Positions 53,782 to 62,152 of a stretch of 64,000 bases of DNA are shown one piece after another. The translations under genes were made by a program, and so were the position numbers. The stretch spans positions 34,310-98,309 of the forward strand of contig QZKF01000025.1 of NCBI GenBank assembly GCA_003599455.1, written 5' to 3'. The notes beneath the pieces are model-generated. The model saw only the letters and a list, made by a program, of their open reading frames with translations. It made no database searches and was not told where the DNA came from. Every line of letters begins with the position of its first letter. The stretch's first letter is position 1. The stretch comes from Comamonadaceae bacterium. GTDB lineage: Bacteria > Pseudomonadota > Gammaproteobacteria > Burkholderiales > Burkholderiaceae_C.

Positions 53782-54128
53782 GCCGTGGGGCGAAGCCTGC
53801 CGCGCAGGAGAAGCCACCAAGCGAGTGCGCCGAGCAGGATGCCGGCGCCGTCGGCGGCCAGGTCGGACCATTCGCCATAGCGCCAACCCGTGGCGGCCTG
53901 TGCCAGTTCGATCGCCGCGCCATAGATCAGCAGGCAGACGGCCATGCGCGTCGGCTGCCTCGGGTAGGACAGCAGGCCTAGCAGGGCCAGCCAGGCGAAG
54001 CCCAGCGCGTGCTGGGCCTTGTCCCACACGTTGAAACTCTGGGCTGGGAGCAGGTCCACCGGCACCAGGGATGCGATGCCCAGGCCGACCACGCTGAGCC
54101 AGAAAACCGTCTTGAAGATGTGGGACAT
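53778..54128 (-). CDS. VanZ-like family protein
   Basis: Small membrane protein of the VanZ-like family (PF04892), named after a teicoplanin-resistance protein. The function of chromosomal proteobacterial members is unknown. The product is 116 residues with four hydrophobic segments. The family motif is WDKAQHALGFAWLALLG, followed by AAIELAQAATGWRYGEWSDLAADGAGILLGAL, with the conserved His, Glu and Asp residues facing the membrane interior. It lies between the tRNA-Asn terminator and the aat promoter. The start ATG gives MSHIFKTVFWL. Confidence 0.88.
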   Translation of the reverse strand: MSHIFKTVFWLSVVGLGIASLVPVDLLPAQSFNVWDKAQHALGFAWLALLGLLSYPRQPTRMAVCLLIYGAAIELAQAATGWRYGEWSDLAADGAGILLGALAWWLLLRGRLRPTA

Positions 54129-54147
54129 GGTGTGCGGGCAGAAACGA

Positions 54148-54173
54148 CAAAGGCCTTCCGCGGAAGGCCTTTG
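54148..54173 (-). terminator. Palindromic terminator downstream of tRNA-Asn
   Basis: CAAAGGCCTTCCG|CGGAAGGCCTTTG is a 26-bp perfect inverted repeat. On the minus strand it lies 15 bp beyond the tRNA 3' end and is followed by TCGTTTCTG. Probable terminator of the tRNA transcript, sitting just upstream of the VanZ-like gene. Confidence 0.75.
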
Positions 54174-54187
54174 GCATGTGTCTGTGG

Positions 54188-54263
54188 TGGCTCCCCGACC
54201 TGGACTCGAACCAGGGACCTGCGGATTAACAGTCCGTCGCTCTACCGACTGAGCTATCAGGGA
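54188..54263 (-). tRNA. tRNA-Asn (GTT)
   Basis: A 76-nt cloverleaf on the minus strand begins TCCCTGATAGCTCAG and ends GGGGAGCCA with CCA encoded. The anticodon loop reads CTGTTAA (anticodon GTT). The T arm has GGTTCGAGTCC and the D arm AGCTCAGTCGGTAGAGC. The acceptor stem TCCCTGA pairs with TCGGGGA with one G-U. Confidence 0.98.
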
Positions 54264-54273
54264 ACAGCCTCAA

Positions 54274-54279
54274 ATTATA
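54274..54279 (-). promoter_or_regulatory. -10 element of tRNA-Asn
   Basis: A perfect TATAAT on the minus strand, 10 nt before the mature tRNA 5' end. The upstream sequence is an A-rich tract (AAAAAAGCAAACAAAC) rather than a consensus -35. Confidence 0.7.
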
Positions 54280-54350
54280 GCGTCGTTTGTTTGCTTTTTT
54301 GGACTGTCCCGGCTTTTGTCGAAATTTTGTACCCGGCATGGGGTGGGCGC

Positions 54351-55451
54351 TCAGTCGAAGACCGGGGAATCCACACCCAGCACCTTGTGCAGCTTGGTGC
54401 TGGTGGTGGTGTATTGCAGGAGCACTTTCTTGTCGGGAAAGATGAAAGGCACGGCGCCGAAGGCGGCCAGGGCGCATTCGTGGAAGCCCGAGAGGATCAG
54501 CTTCTTCTTGCCCGGGTAGGTGTTGATGTCGCCCACCGCGAAGATGCCGGGCACGCTGGTGGAGAATTTTTCGGTGTCCACCACGAGCTGTTTGCGCTCG
54601 ATGTCCAGTCCCCATCCGGCGATCGGACCGAGCTTGGGCGAAAGACCGAAAAACACCAGCAGCATCTCGACGGGCACCACGCGCGTGACACCGTCGGGGC
54701 CCGTCACCTTCAGGCCCGAGAGACGGCCACCCTTTTCCTCAAAGCCATTGGCCTGGCCCACGATGAACTGCATTTCGTGCCGCTCGCACAGGTCGCGCAT
54801 CCTGGCCACGCTCGCCGGCGCGGCCTGGAAGCCGTCGCGGCGGTGGATCAGGATCACGCTCGCGGCCCTGTGCAGGCCATCGGCGGCGAAGTTCAATGCC
54901 CAGTCCAGGGCCGAGTCGCCACCGCCCACGATGACCAGGTGCTTGCCAGCGAACTCGGCCGGACTCTTCACACGGTAGAACAGCTGCGAGCCATCGAACT
55001 GCTCGATGCCATCGACCTTGAGCGTGCGCGGCTGGAAGGCGCCGACGCCCGCGGCGATGAACAGCGTCTTCGTGAGGAACTGCGTGCCTTTGGACGTGGC
55101 GACGAAGAAGCGGCCATCGTCCTGCCGCTGCACTTCGGTGACTTCCTGACCCAGGTGGAAAGTCGCGCCAAAGGGCTCGATCTGCTTGAGCAGGCGGTCG
55201 GTGAGTTCCTGGCCGGTGCAGACCGGAATGGCCGGGATGTCGTAGATGGGCTTGTCGGGATAGAGCTCCACCGGCTGGCCGCCGGGGTAGGCAAGTGCGT
55301 CGACGACGTGGGCCTTGATCTCCAGCAAGCCCAGTTCGAACACCTGAAACAGGCCCACCGGGCCGGCTCCCACGATGACGGCGTCGGTCTCGATCGGTCC
55401 GTCGTGCGCGGCAGCAAGGGTCATGACGTCCTGGTTCAGCTCCGATGTCAT
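54351..55451 (-). CDS. Ferredoxin--NADP+ reductase (thioredoxin-reductase-like type)
   Basis: Flavoprotein of the TrxR-like ferredoxin/flavodoxin-NADP+ reductase class. The product is 366 residues. The FAD motif is [17 protein letters not shown], then [22 protein letters not shown], which replaces the CxxC redox pair of true thioredoxin reductase. The NADPH motif is [14 protein letters not shown], and the C-terminal FAD motif is [19 protein letters not shown]. It starts 15 bp after a 7Fe ferredoxin gene, its probable redox partner, and both follow the sulfate assimilation operon on the same strand. Confidence 0.92.
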   Translation of the reverse strand: MTSELNQDVMTLAAAHDGPIETDAVIVGAGPVGLFQVFELGLLEIKAHVVDALAYPGGQPVELYPDKPIYDIPAIPVCTGQELTDRLLKQIEPFGATFHLGQEVTEVQRQDDGRFFVATSKGTQFLTKTLFIAAGVGAFQPRTLKVDGIEQFDGSQLFYRVKSPAEFAGKHLVIVGGGDSALDWALNFAADGLHRAASVILIHRRDGFQAAPASVARMRDLCERHEMQFIVGQANGFEEKGGRLSGLKVTGPDGVTRVVPVEMLLVFFGLSPKLGPIAGWGLDIERKQLVVDTEKFSTSVPGIFAVGDINTYPGKKKLILSGFHECALAAFGAVPFIFPDKKVLLQYTTTSTKLHKVLGVDSPVFD

Positions 55452-55466
55452 CGTGCGAGCGGAAGC

Positions 55467-55796
55467 CTAGCGCAGCAGCTCAGGCAGTTTGCCGGTGCGG
55501 TCCTTCCAGTCGTCGGCATCGGCCGGCGGGGTCTTGCGCTTGGTGATGCTCTTCCAGCCGGGCAGCTGCGCGAGCTCGGCGTTGAGGGCCGTCATGTGCT
55601 GCTGGTCCTTGGGCAGGTCTTCCTCGGCGTAGATCGCGCTCACCGGGCATTCCGGGATGCAGACCGCGCAGTCGATGCACTCGTCCGGATCGATGGTGAG
55701 GAAGTTCGGGCCTTCGCGGAAGCAGTCCACGGGGCAGACGTCCACACAGTCGGTGTATTTGCAGCGGATGCAGGCTTCGGTGACAACGTGAGTCAT
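55467..55796 (-). CDS. fdxA: 7Fe ferredoxin FdxA
   Basis: Small electron carrier with one [3Fe-4S] and one [4Fe-4S] cluster. The product is 109 residues from ATG 55796. Cysteines at 9, 12, 17, 21, 25, 40, 43, 46 and 50 match Azotobacter ferredoxin I: 9, 17 and 50 for the 3Fe cluster; 21, 40, 43 and 46 for the 4Fe cluster; 12 and 25 free. The C-terminal extension (PGWKSITKRKTPPADADDW) is typical of FdxA. A -10-like TAAAAT lies about 30 bp upstream. It is followed immediately by the ferredoxin reductase. Confidence 0.95.
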   Translation of the reverse strand: MTHVVTEACIRCKYTDCVDVCPVDCFREGPNFLTIDPDECIDCAVCIPECPVSAIYAEEDLPKDQQHMTALNAELAQLPGWKSITKRKTPPADADDWKDRTGKLPELLR

Positions 55797-55919
55797 GGTG
55801 GTCTTGGAAATCGGTGGAAGCCGTGATTTTAGGGTTTCCCGCAGGGCGAGGCCGGGCCATGGCCCTTGCCCTGACACAAGTTAAGCGCATGCGGGCCCAT
55901 TGCGCGGCCCGCGCTGGCG

Positions 55920-57242
55920 TCACTGGACCAGCAAGGCCCCTGCCGTGCGGTGGCTGGCGGTGTCCACCAGCACCAGCGAACCCAGGGCCCGCGACTGGTC
56001 AAACGGCAGCGTGGCCAGCGGCTCCTGCAGTGTGAGTTCGATGTGGCCGATGGCGTTGGGTTCAAGCTGGTTGGCGTCTTCTTCCGCCAGGGTGTGGATG
56101 TCGAGCCGGTGCACGATGCGCTTGATCCTGGCCTTGACCCAGCGGTGGCCGTGCAGCGCCCAGTACACCCGGCCGGGCACCAGGGTCTCGTCGTCGAGCC
56201 AGGCCACGGTGGCGCGGATCTCGCGGCTGCCGCTCAAGGCCTCCCCCTCGCCATCGGCCAGCAGCCAGTCGCCGCGCGAGACATCGACCTCGCGGTCGAG
56301 CACGATGCCCGCGCTGTGGCCGGCGAGCACCGCCTGCGGCTGGCGCACGTGGTTCAGCACCTGGGCCACCACGGCGGTCTGCCCGTTGGGCATGATGCGC
56401 ACCGGCTGGCCCGGTTGCACGCCACCCGTGGCCACGCGGCCCCAGAAGACGCGGCGGCCCTGCGAGGTGTCAGCCGAGCTGCTGAACTTCTCCACCCACT
56501 GCACGGCGAAGGCGAACGGCAGCGTGCTGTCGGCCGGCGTGACCGGCAGGCCTTCGAGGATCTCGAGCAGCGTGGGACCGCTGTAGCCGCACCAGCCAGC
56601 CCGTTCGCTGGCGTCGACGACGTTCCAGCCCTTGAGCGCCGAGATCGGCACCACGGCCGTGACCGGGATGCCGGCCTGCGCGGCGAATTCGCGCAGCGCG
56701 GCACCGATGTGTTCGAAGGCGAGCTGGCTGTCGTCCACCGCGTCGAGCTTGTTGATGGCGAACACCACCGAGGGCACGCGCAGCAGCTTGAGCAGCAGGC
56801 TGTGGCGGCGGGTCTGCGGGAGCAGCTTGAGCGCGGCATCGGCCCAGGCCAGTTTGGTCGCGTCGACCAGCACCACGGCGGCGTCGGCGCTCGATGCGGC
56901 CGTCACCATGTTGCGCGTGTACTGCTCGTGGCCCGGTGCGTCGCCGATGATGAACTTGCGCGTTTCGGTGCTGAAGTAGCGGTAGGCCACGTCGATGGTG
57001 ATGCCTTGTTCGCGCTCGGCCGAGAGGCCGTCGGTCAACAGGGCGAGGTCGGTCTGGCCGTGGCGCTGCACGCCGGCCAGGTGGTCTTGCAGCACGGCCT
57101 TGCTGTCGACCAGCAGACGGCCGATCAGCGTGCTCTTGCCGTCGTCCACGCTGCCGCAGGTGATGAGGCGCAGGGCGGAACGGGTGTCGATGGGGCCGGT
57201 GGTGGTCTGTGGCGCGGTGGCCTGGGGAGCGAGTGTGGTCAT
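55920..57242 (-). CDS. cysN: Sulfate adenylyltransferase subunit 1 (GTPase)
   Basis: EF-Tu-like GTPase that drives ATP sulfurylase CysD in activating sulfate to APS. The product is 440 residues, without the APS-kinase (CysC) extension seen in some bacteria. GTPase motifs: GSVDDGKSTLIGRLL (G1), DAPGHEQYTRNMVTAA (G3) and FAINKLDAV (G4). Domain 2 has VQWVEKFSSSADTSQGRR and domain 3 ends ALGSLVLVDTASHRTAGALL. It starts 30 bp after cysD. Confidence 0.96.
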   Translation of the reverse strand: MTTLAPQATAPQTTTGPIDTRSALRLITCGSVDDGKSTLIGRLLVDSKAVLQDHLAGVQRHGQTDLALLTDGLSAEREQGITIDVAYRYFSTETRKFIIGDAPGHEQYTRNMVTAASSADAAVVLVDATKLAWADAALKLLPQTRRHSLLLKLLRVPSVVFAINKLDAVDDSQLAFEHIGAALREFAAQAGIPVTAVVPISALKGWNVVDASERAGWCGYSGPTLLEILEGLPVTPADSTLPFAFAVQWVEKFSSSADTSQGRRVFWGRVATGGVQPGQPVRIMPNGQTAVVAQVLNHVRQPQAVLAGHSAGIVLDREVDVSRGDWLLADGEGEALSGSREIRATVAWLDDETLVPGRVYWALHGHRWVKARIKRIVHRLDIHTLAEEDANQLEPNAIGHIELTLQEPLATLPFDQSRALGSLVLVDTASHRTAGALLVQ

Positions 57243-57272
57243 GTCGGTGTCCGGTGTCGGTGCGGCTTCAGT

Positions 57273-58232
57273 TCAGAAGTAGCCGTCCTTTTTGCGTTTT
57301 TCCATCGAGGCGTCGGACGTCTTGTCGTCCATGCGCGTGGCGCCGCGCTCGCTGACCTCGGCGGCCAGCGTTTCGATCACGATGTCGTCGGCGGTGGCGG
57401 CCAGGCTCTCCACCGGGCAGGTGCAGGTGATGTCGCCCACGGTGCGGAAGCGCACGTCGCGCACTTGCACGCTCTCGCCGTCGCGCGGCGGTGTGAGCTC
57501 GGTCACCGGCACCAGCAGGCCGCGGCGGTCCACCACCTCGCGCTGGTGCGTGTAGTAGATCGAGGGCAGCGCGATGTTCTCGCGGGCGATGTACTGCCAC
57601 ACGTCGAGCTCGGTCCAGTTGCTGATGGGGAACACGCGGAAGTGCTCGCCGGGTTGCAATCGGGTGTTGAACAGGGTCCAGAGCTCGGGGCGCTGGGCCT
57701 TGGGCTGCCACTGGCCGAAGCTGTCGCGGTGGGAAAAGATGCGCTCCTTGGCGCGCGCCTTTTCCTCGTCGCGGCGAGCGCCGCCAATCAGTGCGTCGAA
57801 GCGGAACTCTTCGATGGCTTCCAGCAGCGTGACCGACTGGTGCACGTTGCGGCTCTCGCCCTCGTGGGCCAGGCGCACGGTGCCGCGCGCCATCGAATCT
57901 TCGACGCTGCGCACGATCAGCTCGGCGCCCAGTTCCTTCGCGCGCAGGTCGCGGAAGTCGGTCACCTCGGGAAAGTTGTGGCCGGTGTCGATCATCAGCA
58001 GCGGGTAGGGGATGCGGCCCGCGCCGAAGGCCTTCTCGGCGCACTTGAGCATGACCAGCGAGTCCTTGCCGCCCGAGAACAGCAGGGCGGGGCGCTCGAA
58101 GGCGGCCGCCACCTCGCGCAGGATGAAGATGGTCTCTTCTTCCAGCGCATCGAGGTGGGCGTTGCTCAGGTGGTGGTCGCTGGCGTGTTGCAGGGCGGTC
58201 TGGATCACGGCGGATTCGGTGCGGGCGTTCAT
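57273..58232 (-). CDS. cysD: Sulfate adenylyltransferase subunit 2
   Basis: Catalytic ATP sulfurylase subunit that forms adenylyl sulfate. The product is 319 residues from ATG 58232, which overlaps the cysH stop by 4 bp. The PP-loop ATPase motif is LLFSGGKDSLVMLK near residue 50. Other blocks: PYPLLMIDTGHNFPEV, ALIGGARRDEEKARAKERIFSHRD, FRVFPISNWTELDVWQYI, and the C-terminal MEKRKKDGYF, all conserved in CysD. Confidence 0.97.
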   Translation of the reverse strand: MNARTESAVIQTALQHASDHHLSNAHLDALEEETIFILREVAAAFERPALLFSGGKDSLVMLKCAEKAFGAGRIPYPLLMIDTGHNFPEVTDFRDLRAKELGAELIVRSVEDSMARGTVRLAHEGESRNVHQSVTLLEAIEEFRFDALIGGARRDEEKARAKERIFSHRDSFGQWQPKAQRPELWTLFNTRLQPGEHFRVFPISNWTELDVWQYIARENIALPSIYYTHQREVVDRRGLLVPVTELTPPRDGESVQVRDVRFRTVGDITCTCPVESLAATADDIVIETLAAEVSERGATRMDDKTSDASMEKRKKDGYF

Positions 58233-58978
58233 GAGGGGGTCCGTTCGAGGGAGGACACGAGGGGAGAGGTGGCGGGCTGCACATGCAGGCCGCATTCCTT
58301 GGCGCTTTCCTGTTCCCACCACCAGCGGCCGGCGCGGAAGTCCTCGCCGACGCTGATGGCGCGGGTGCAGGGCGCGCAGCCGATGCTGGGGTAGAACTGG
58401 TCGTGCAGCGCGTTGTAGTCGAGCCGGTGCTCAGCGATGAAGTGCCACACGTCGCCCCAGGTCCATTCGACGATGGGGCTGACCTTGATGCGGCCGGGCT
58501 CCTGCACCACCTCGCCGACCTCGGCGCGCGCATTCGACTGCTCGCGGCGCAGGCCGGTGATCCAGCCGTCGTGGCCGGCCAGCGCGCGAGCGAGCGGCTC
58601 CATCTTGCGGATGTCGCAGCAGGCCTTGCGCAGTTCGATGCTCTGGTACATCGCCTCTTCGCCGTTCTTTCGCACGAAGTGGATGACCGATTCCTGCCGG
58701 GGCCGGAACACCTGCACGCTGATGCCGTAGCGCTGCTCGATCTTCGGGATCAGGGCGAGCGTCTCGGCGTGCAGCTTGCCGGTTTCGAGCACGAAAACGC
58801 TGGCCTCGATGCCGGCCAGCTTCATCAGGTGCGTGACCACCATGTCTTCCGCGCCCAGGCTGGAGGCCTGGGTCAGCCGGGGGTGGCTGGCGGCGGTTTC
58901 GCTCAGCAGCGCGATGCTGCGCTCGACCTTGGCGGCGAAGTCGGGCGAGGGGCGGTTGTAGAGGGCGAGGGCGGTCAT
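58229..58978 (-). CDS. cysH: Adenosine 5'-phosphosulfate reductase (assimilatory, 4Fe-4S)
   Basis: Reduces APS to sulfite using thioredoxin. The product is 249 residues. The iron-sulfur cysteines are the pair in LRKACCDIRK and the pair in SIGCAPCTRAI (CC...CxxC), which mark APS reductase rather than the cluster-free PAPS reductase of enterics. This agrees with the lack of an APS kinase in the operon. The PAPS-reductase fold starts SSLGAEDMVVTHL, with the catalytic Cys normally in the C-terminal ECGLH motif, which is present (AKECGLHV). Confidence 0.95.
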   Translation of the reverse strand: MTALALYNRPSPDFAAKVERSIALLSETAASHPRLTQASSLGAEDMVVTHLMKLAGIEASVFVLETGKLHAETLALIPKIEQRYGISVQVFRPRQESVIHFVRKNGEEAMYQSIELRKACCDIRKMEPLARALAGHDGWITGLRREQSNARAEVGEVVQEPGRIKVSPIVEWTWGDVWHFIAEHRLDYNALHDQFYPSIGCAPCTRAISVGEDFRAGRWWWEQESAKECGLHVQPATSPLVSSLERTPS

Positions 58979-58997
58979 GGCGGTGGCTGTGCGGCGC

Positions 58998-59387
58998 TCA
59001 GGCGTGGACGAAATGGGGCGCGGTGCGCACCGCGTCGCCCTGGTAGAAGGCGGGGTAGTGCGCCAGCAGTGCCTGGCCGTGGGCCAGGTTCTGGTCGGCG
59101 CGCAGCACGGCCTGGCTGAAGCCGCTGCGCTGCATCTGCACGAGCTGGTCGATCAGCACGTCGCCGGTGGCGCGGATCTGGCCGGTGAAGCCCAGGCGGC
59201 GGCGCAGCAGGAAGGCCTGGCTGAAGGCGCGGCCATCGCTGAACTTGGGGAAGTGCAGTTCGATCACGGCGATGCCGCTGAGGTCGGTCTCGCGCGGGTC
59301 GGCGTCGTTCGCGATCGAGAGTCGTTGCGCTGGGGTCTCGATGGGCACGAAGGCGTCGGCGCGGAAGAGTTGAAGGGTCTGGCTCAT
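58998..59387 (-). CDS. DUF934 family protein of the sulfate assimilation operon
   Basis: Member of DUF934 (PF06073), almost always beside cysI and cysH in proteobacteria. Biochemical role unproven. The product is 129 residues from ATG 59387. Conserved features are GIAVIELHFPKFSDGRAFSQAFLLR and the GFTGQIRATGDVLIDQLVQMQRSGF block. No cysteines or cofactor motifs are visible, so it is more likely a structural or assembly partner of the reductases than an electron carrier. It lies 11 bp after cysI and 19 bp before cysH. Confidence 0.9.
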   Translation of the reverse strand: MSQTLQLFRADAFVPIETPAQRLSIANDADPRETDLSGIAVIELHFPKFSDGRAFSQAFLLRRRLGFTGQIRATGDVLIDQLVQMQRSGFSQAVLRADQNLAHGQALLAHYPAFYQGDAVRTAPHFVHA

Positions 59388-59398
59388 GGTGTCTGTCC

Positions 59399-61174
59399 TC
59401 AGGCGGTGGCGCGGGCCGTGCTCGTGCGCACCGCGTTGGCGGCGGTCTTGAAGGGCTCGGCGCCGGTGCGGCGCAGCGTGGCCACGAAGGTTTCGCCGCC
59501 GCTGCGCTGGGCGCGGTAGGTGTCGAGCAAGGCTTCGATCACGTCGGGCACTTCGCTGGCGGCGAACGAGGGGCCGATCACCTTGCCCGGCGTGGCCTCG
59601 CCCGACAGGCGCGTGCCGTCCGAGCCACCGAGCGTGACCTGGTACCACTCCTGACCGTCCTTGTCGACGCCCAGGATGCCGATGTGGCCGCTGTGGTGGT
59701 GGCCGCAGGAGTTGATGCAGCCGCTGATGTGCAGGTCGATCTCGCCCAGGTCGTGCAGCTCGTCGAGGTCCTTGTAGCGGCCCAGGATCGCTTGCGCGAG
59801 CGGCAGGGAGCGTGCGTTGGCAAGGTCGCAGAAATCGCCGCCGGGGCAGGCGATCATGTCGGTCAGCAGGCCGATGTTGGGCCTGGCCAGGCCGAGGCGG
59901 CGCGCTTCGCGCCAGAGTTCGGGCAACTGGTCGCAGCGCACCCAGGGCAGCAGCAGGTTCTGCTCGTGCGTCACGCGGGCTTCGCCGGCCGAGAAGCGCT
60001 CGGCCAGTTCGGCGGCGCGCTCCAGCTGCTCGGCCGTGGCGTCGCCCGGCGCCTGGCCGAAGCGCTTGAACGACAGCGTGACCGCGCGCAGGTCGGGGTT
60101 CTGGTGCGGCTTGACGTTCTGCTGCAGCCAGCGGCTGAACTCGATGTCGTCCTCGGCCGCGGCCTTGAGGATGTGTGCGATCTTCGCGTCGGCGCTCTTG
60201 CGGTCGCAGTTGAGCTGCGGCGGCACGAAGAAGGCGCTCACGCGGTCCAGCTCGGCCTGGCTGATGGTGTGCGGCGCGCCGTCCTTCTCGAGGATGTCGC
60301 GGTACTCGGCTTCCACCTGGTCGGTGTAGGCCTGGCCCTCGGCCTTCACCAGGATCTTGATGCGGGCCTTGTAGATGTTGTCGCGGCGGCCGAAGCGGTT
60401 GTAGGCGCGCACCACGGCCTCAAGGTAGTTGAGGATCTGGTTCCAGGGCAGGAACTCGCGGATCACGCTGCCGATGATGGGCGTGCGCCCCATGCCACCA
60501 CCCACGCGCACCTGGAAGCCGAGTTCGCCGTCCACGTTGCGCAGCAGGCGCAGGCCCACGTCGTGCCAGGCGGAGGCCGAGCGGTCTTCGCGCGCACCGG
60601 TGATGGCCACCTTGAACTTGCGCGGCAGGAAGGCGAACTCGGGGTGCAGCGTGCTCCACTGGCGCATGATTTCCGCAAACGGCCGCGGGTCGGCGACCTC
60701 GTCGACCGCGATGCCGGCCAGCGCGTCGGTGGTGATGTTGCGGATGCAGTTGCCGCTGGTCTGGATGCCGTGCATGCCCACGCTGGCCAGCAGGTCCATC
60801 ACGTCGGCCGAGCGCGCGAGCGGGATCCAGTTGTATTGCACGTTCTGGCGCGTGGTGAAGTGGCCGGTGCGGTCGGGCAGGGTGGGCACTTCGCTCAGGC
60901 CGGCGTTGGCTTTGGAGACGTCGTGCGCTTCCTTGTGGTCGAAGTCGCGCGCGATCTTCGCCAGCACCTTGAGCTGGGCGCTGTTGATCTCGCCGTAGGG
61001 CACGGCCACGCGCAGCATGGGCGCGAAACGCTGCACGTACCAGCCGTTCTGCAGGCGCAGCGGCTTGAACTCGTCGTCGCCCAGCGTGCCGGCCTGCCAG
61101 CGGGTGAGCTGGTCGCGGTACTGGGCGGCGCGCAGGTGCACGAACTGGCGGTCAAAGTCGGAGTATTGGTACAT
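59399..61174 (-). CDS. cysI: Sulfite/nitrite reductase hemoprotein beta component
   Basis: Siroheme/[4Fe-4S] enzyme reducing sulfite to sulfide. The product is 591 residues with the twin repeat of the family. The cluster cysteines are in the C-terminal ISGCINSCGHHHSGHIG (CxxxC) and in the PGGDFCDLANARS region. Siroheme-contact Arg and Lys residues occur in TGHFTTRQNVQYNWIP and RVGGGMGRTPIIG. No CysJ flavoprotein is encoded in the operon, so the electron donor differs from E. coli. The ferredoxin and ferredoxin reductase genes downstream are candidates. It begins 21 bp after the TauE/SafE gene. Confidence 0.95.
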   Translation of the reverse strand: MYQYSDFDRQFVHLRAAQYRDQLTRWQAGTLGDDEFKPLRLQNGWYVQRFAPMLRVAVPYGEINSAQLKVLAKIARDFDHKEAHDVSKANAGLSEVPTLPDRTGHFTTRQNVQYNWIPLARSADVMDLLASVGMHGIQTSGNCIRNITTDALAGIAVDEVADPRPFAEIMRQWSTLHPEFAFLPRKFKVAITGAREDRSASAWHDVGLRLLRNVDGELGFQVRVGGGMGRTPIIGSVIREFLPWNQILNYLEAVVRAYNRFGRRDNIYKARIKILVKAEGQAYTDQVEAEYRDILEKDGAPHTISQAELDRVSAFFVPPQLNCDRKSADAKIAHILKAAAEDDIEFSRWLQQNVKPHQNPDLRAVTLSFKRFGQAPGDATAEQLERAAELAERFSAGEARVTHEQNLLLPWVRCDQLPELWREARRLGLARPNIGLLTDMIACPGGDFCDLANARSLPLAQAILGRYKDLDELHDLGEIDLHISGCINSCGHHHSGHIGILGVDKDGQEWYQVTLGGSDGTRLSGEATPGKVIGPSFAASEVPDVIEALLDTYRAQRSGGETFVATLRRTGAEPFKTAANAVRTSTARATA

Positions 61175-61195
61175 CGTCGTCGTGGGCAGTAAGAA

Positions 61196-61987
61196 TCAGA
61201 AGGCGATCAATTTCAGGCCGGCGTAGGCCAGCAGCACCGAGAGCGCGGAGCGCACCAGGCGCTCGGGCGTGTGGCGCATGAGTCGGGTGCCGAGCCAGAT
61301 GCCGGGCAGCGAGCCGGCAAGCAGCTTGGCCAGCAGCGGCCAGTCCACCGAGCCCAGGCTGGCGTGGCCCAGGCCGGCGACCAGCGTGAGCGGCACGGCG
61401 TAGGCGATGTCGGCGGCCACGATGCGCGGCAGCGGCAGCAGCGGGAACAGCAGCAACAGCACCGACACGCCGATGGCACCGGCGCCCACCGAGGTGAGCG
61501 TGACCAGGGTGCCGATGACCGCGCCGAACAGCACCGGCAGGCTCCAGTGGCGCGCGTGCGTGGCGGTGTGCAACTGGCCTTCGGGCAGGGTGCGCGGCAG
61601 TTGCTTGCCGCGCGCGGCCTTGTAGAGCATGGCCGCGGCGGTGAGCAGCAGGGCCAGGCCCAGGGTGCTGGTCATGAGCGACTGGACGGCCGGGCTGGCC
61701 GGACCCAACTGGCGCAGCACCAGCAGCGTCAACAGCGCGGCCGGCAGGCTGCCCGCGCTGAGCTGCCCGACCACGCGCCAGGGCACCAGCTTCTGGCGCG
61801 CCAAGCTCACCGTGCCACCCATCTTGGTGAAGGCCGCGAACAGCAGGTCGGTGCCGACCGCCAGATACGGTTTGACGCCGAAGAAGAAGATCAGGATGGG
61901 CGTCATGAGCGAACCGCCACCCACACCGGTGAGACCCACGATGAGTCCCACGGCGAATCCGGCCAGGATGATGGCGATGTCAGGCAT
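61196..61987 (-). CDS. TauE/SafE family sulfur-compound transporter
   Basis: Membrane protein of the TauE/SafE family (PF01925), linked to transport of sulfite, sulfonates and related anions. The product is 263 residues from ATG 61987 with about eight hydrophobic helices. The two family repeats are visible: AGFAVGLIVGLTGVGGGSLMTPIL at the N-terminus and FGAVIGTLVTLTSVGAGAIGV in the middle. As first gene of the cys operon it may export excess sulfite or import a sulfur source. No Shine-Dalgarno is seen, and a TACAGT hexamer ends 7 nt before the ATG. Confidence 0.88.
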   Translation of the reverse strand: MPDIAIILAGFAVGLIVGLTGVGGGSLMTPILIFFFGVKPYLAVGTDLLFAAFTKMGGTVSLARQKLVPWRVVGQLSAGSLPAALLTLLVLRQLGPASPAVQSLMTSTLGLALLLTAAAMLYKAARGKQLPRTLPEGQLHTATHARHWSLPVLFGAVIGTLVTLTSVGAGAIGVSVLLLLFPLLPLPRIVAADIAYAVPLTLVAGLGHASLGSVDWPLLAKLLAGSLPGIWLGTRLMRHTPERLVRSALSVLLAYAGLKLIAF

Positions 61988-61994
61988 GGGCGCG

Positions 61995-62051
61995 ACTGTA
62001 AAGAGACAGCGATATATCCCAAACGATTTTTTGCTCATGGGTATATATCCC
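61995..62051 (-). promoter_or_regulatory. Regulatory region of the cys operon with GGGATATAT direct repeats
   Basis: On the minus strand GGGATATAT occurs twice (62051-62043 and 62020-62012), exactly 31 bp apart (three helical turns), followed by a -10-like TACAGT (62000-61995) 7 nt before the TauE/SafE ATG. The proximal copy overlaps the weak -35, as expected for an activator-dependent promoter. CysB or another LysR-type sulfur regulator is the natural candidate, but I have not matched a published box. Confidence 0.55.
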
Positions 62052-62139
62052 GGATGCATATGAAAAGGCGCGCCGTGCCGAATCACACGCCAGATGGCCG
62101 CTTGTCATGCGATATCGACCGCACATCGCCCCGCTGGCG

Positions 62140-62145
62140 TAACAT
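62140..62145 (+). promoter_or_regulatory. -10-like hexamer upstream of the tandem receiver-like gene
   Basis: TAACAT ends 7 nt before the ATG at 62153 with no Shine-Dalgarno between, again consistent with a leaderless transcript. Confidence 0.35.
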
Positions 62146-62152
62146 CCGCGCC

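Noticed and set aside
55840..55900. Palindrome GGGCCATGGCCC between cysN and fdxA as a terminator
   Set aside because: It has no loop spacing and no T-tract, and GC-rich palindromes of this size are expected by chance here.
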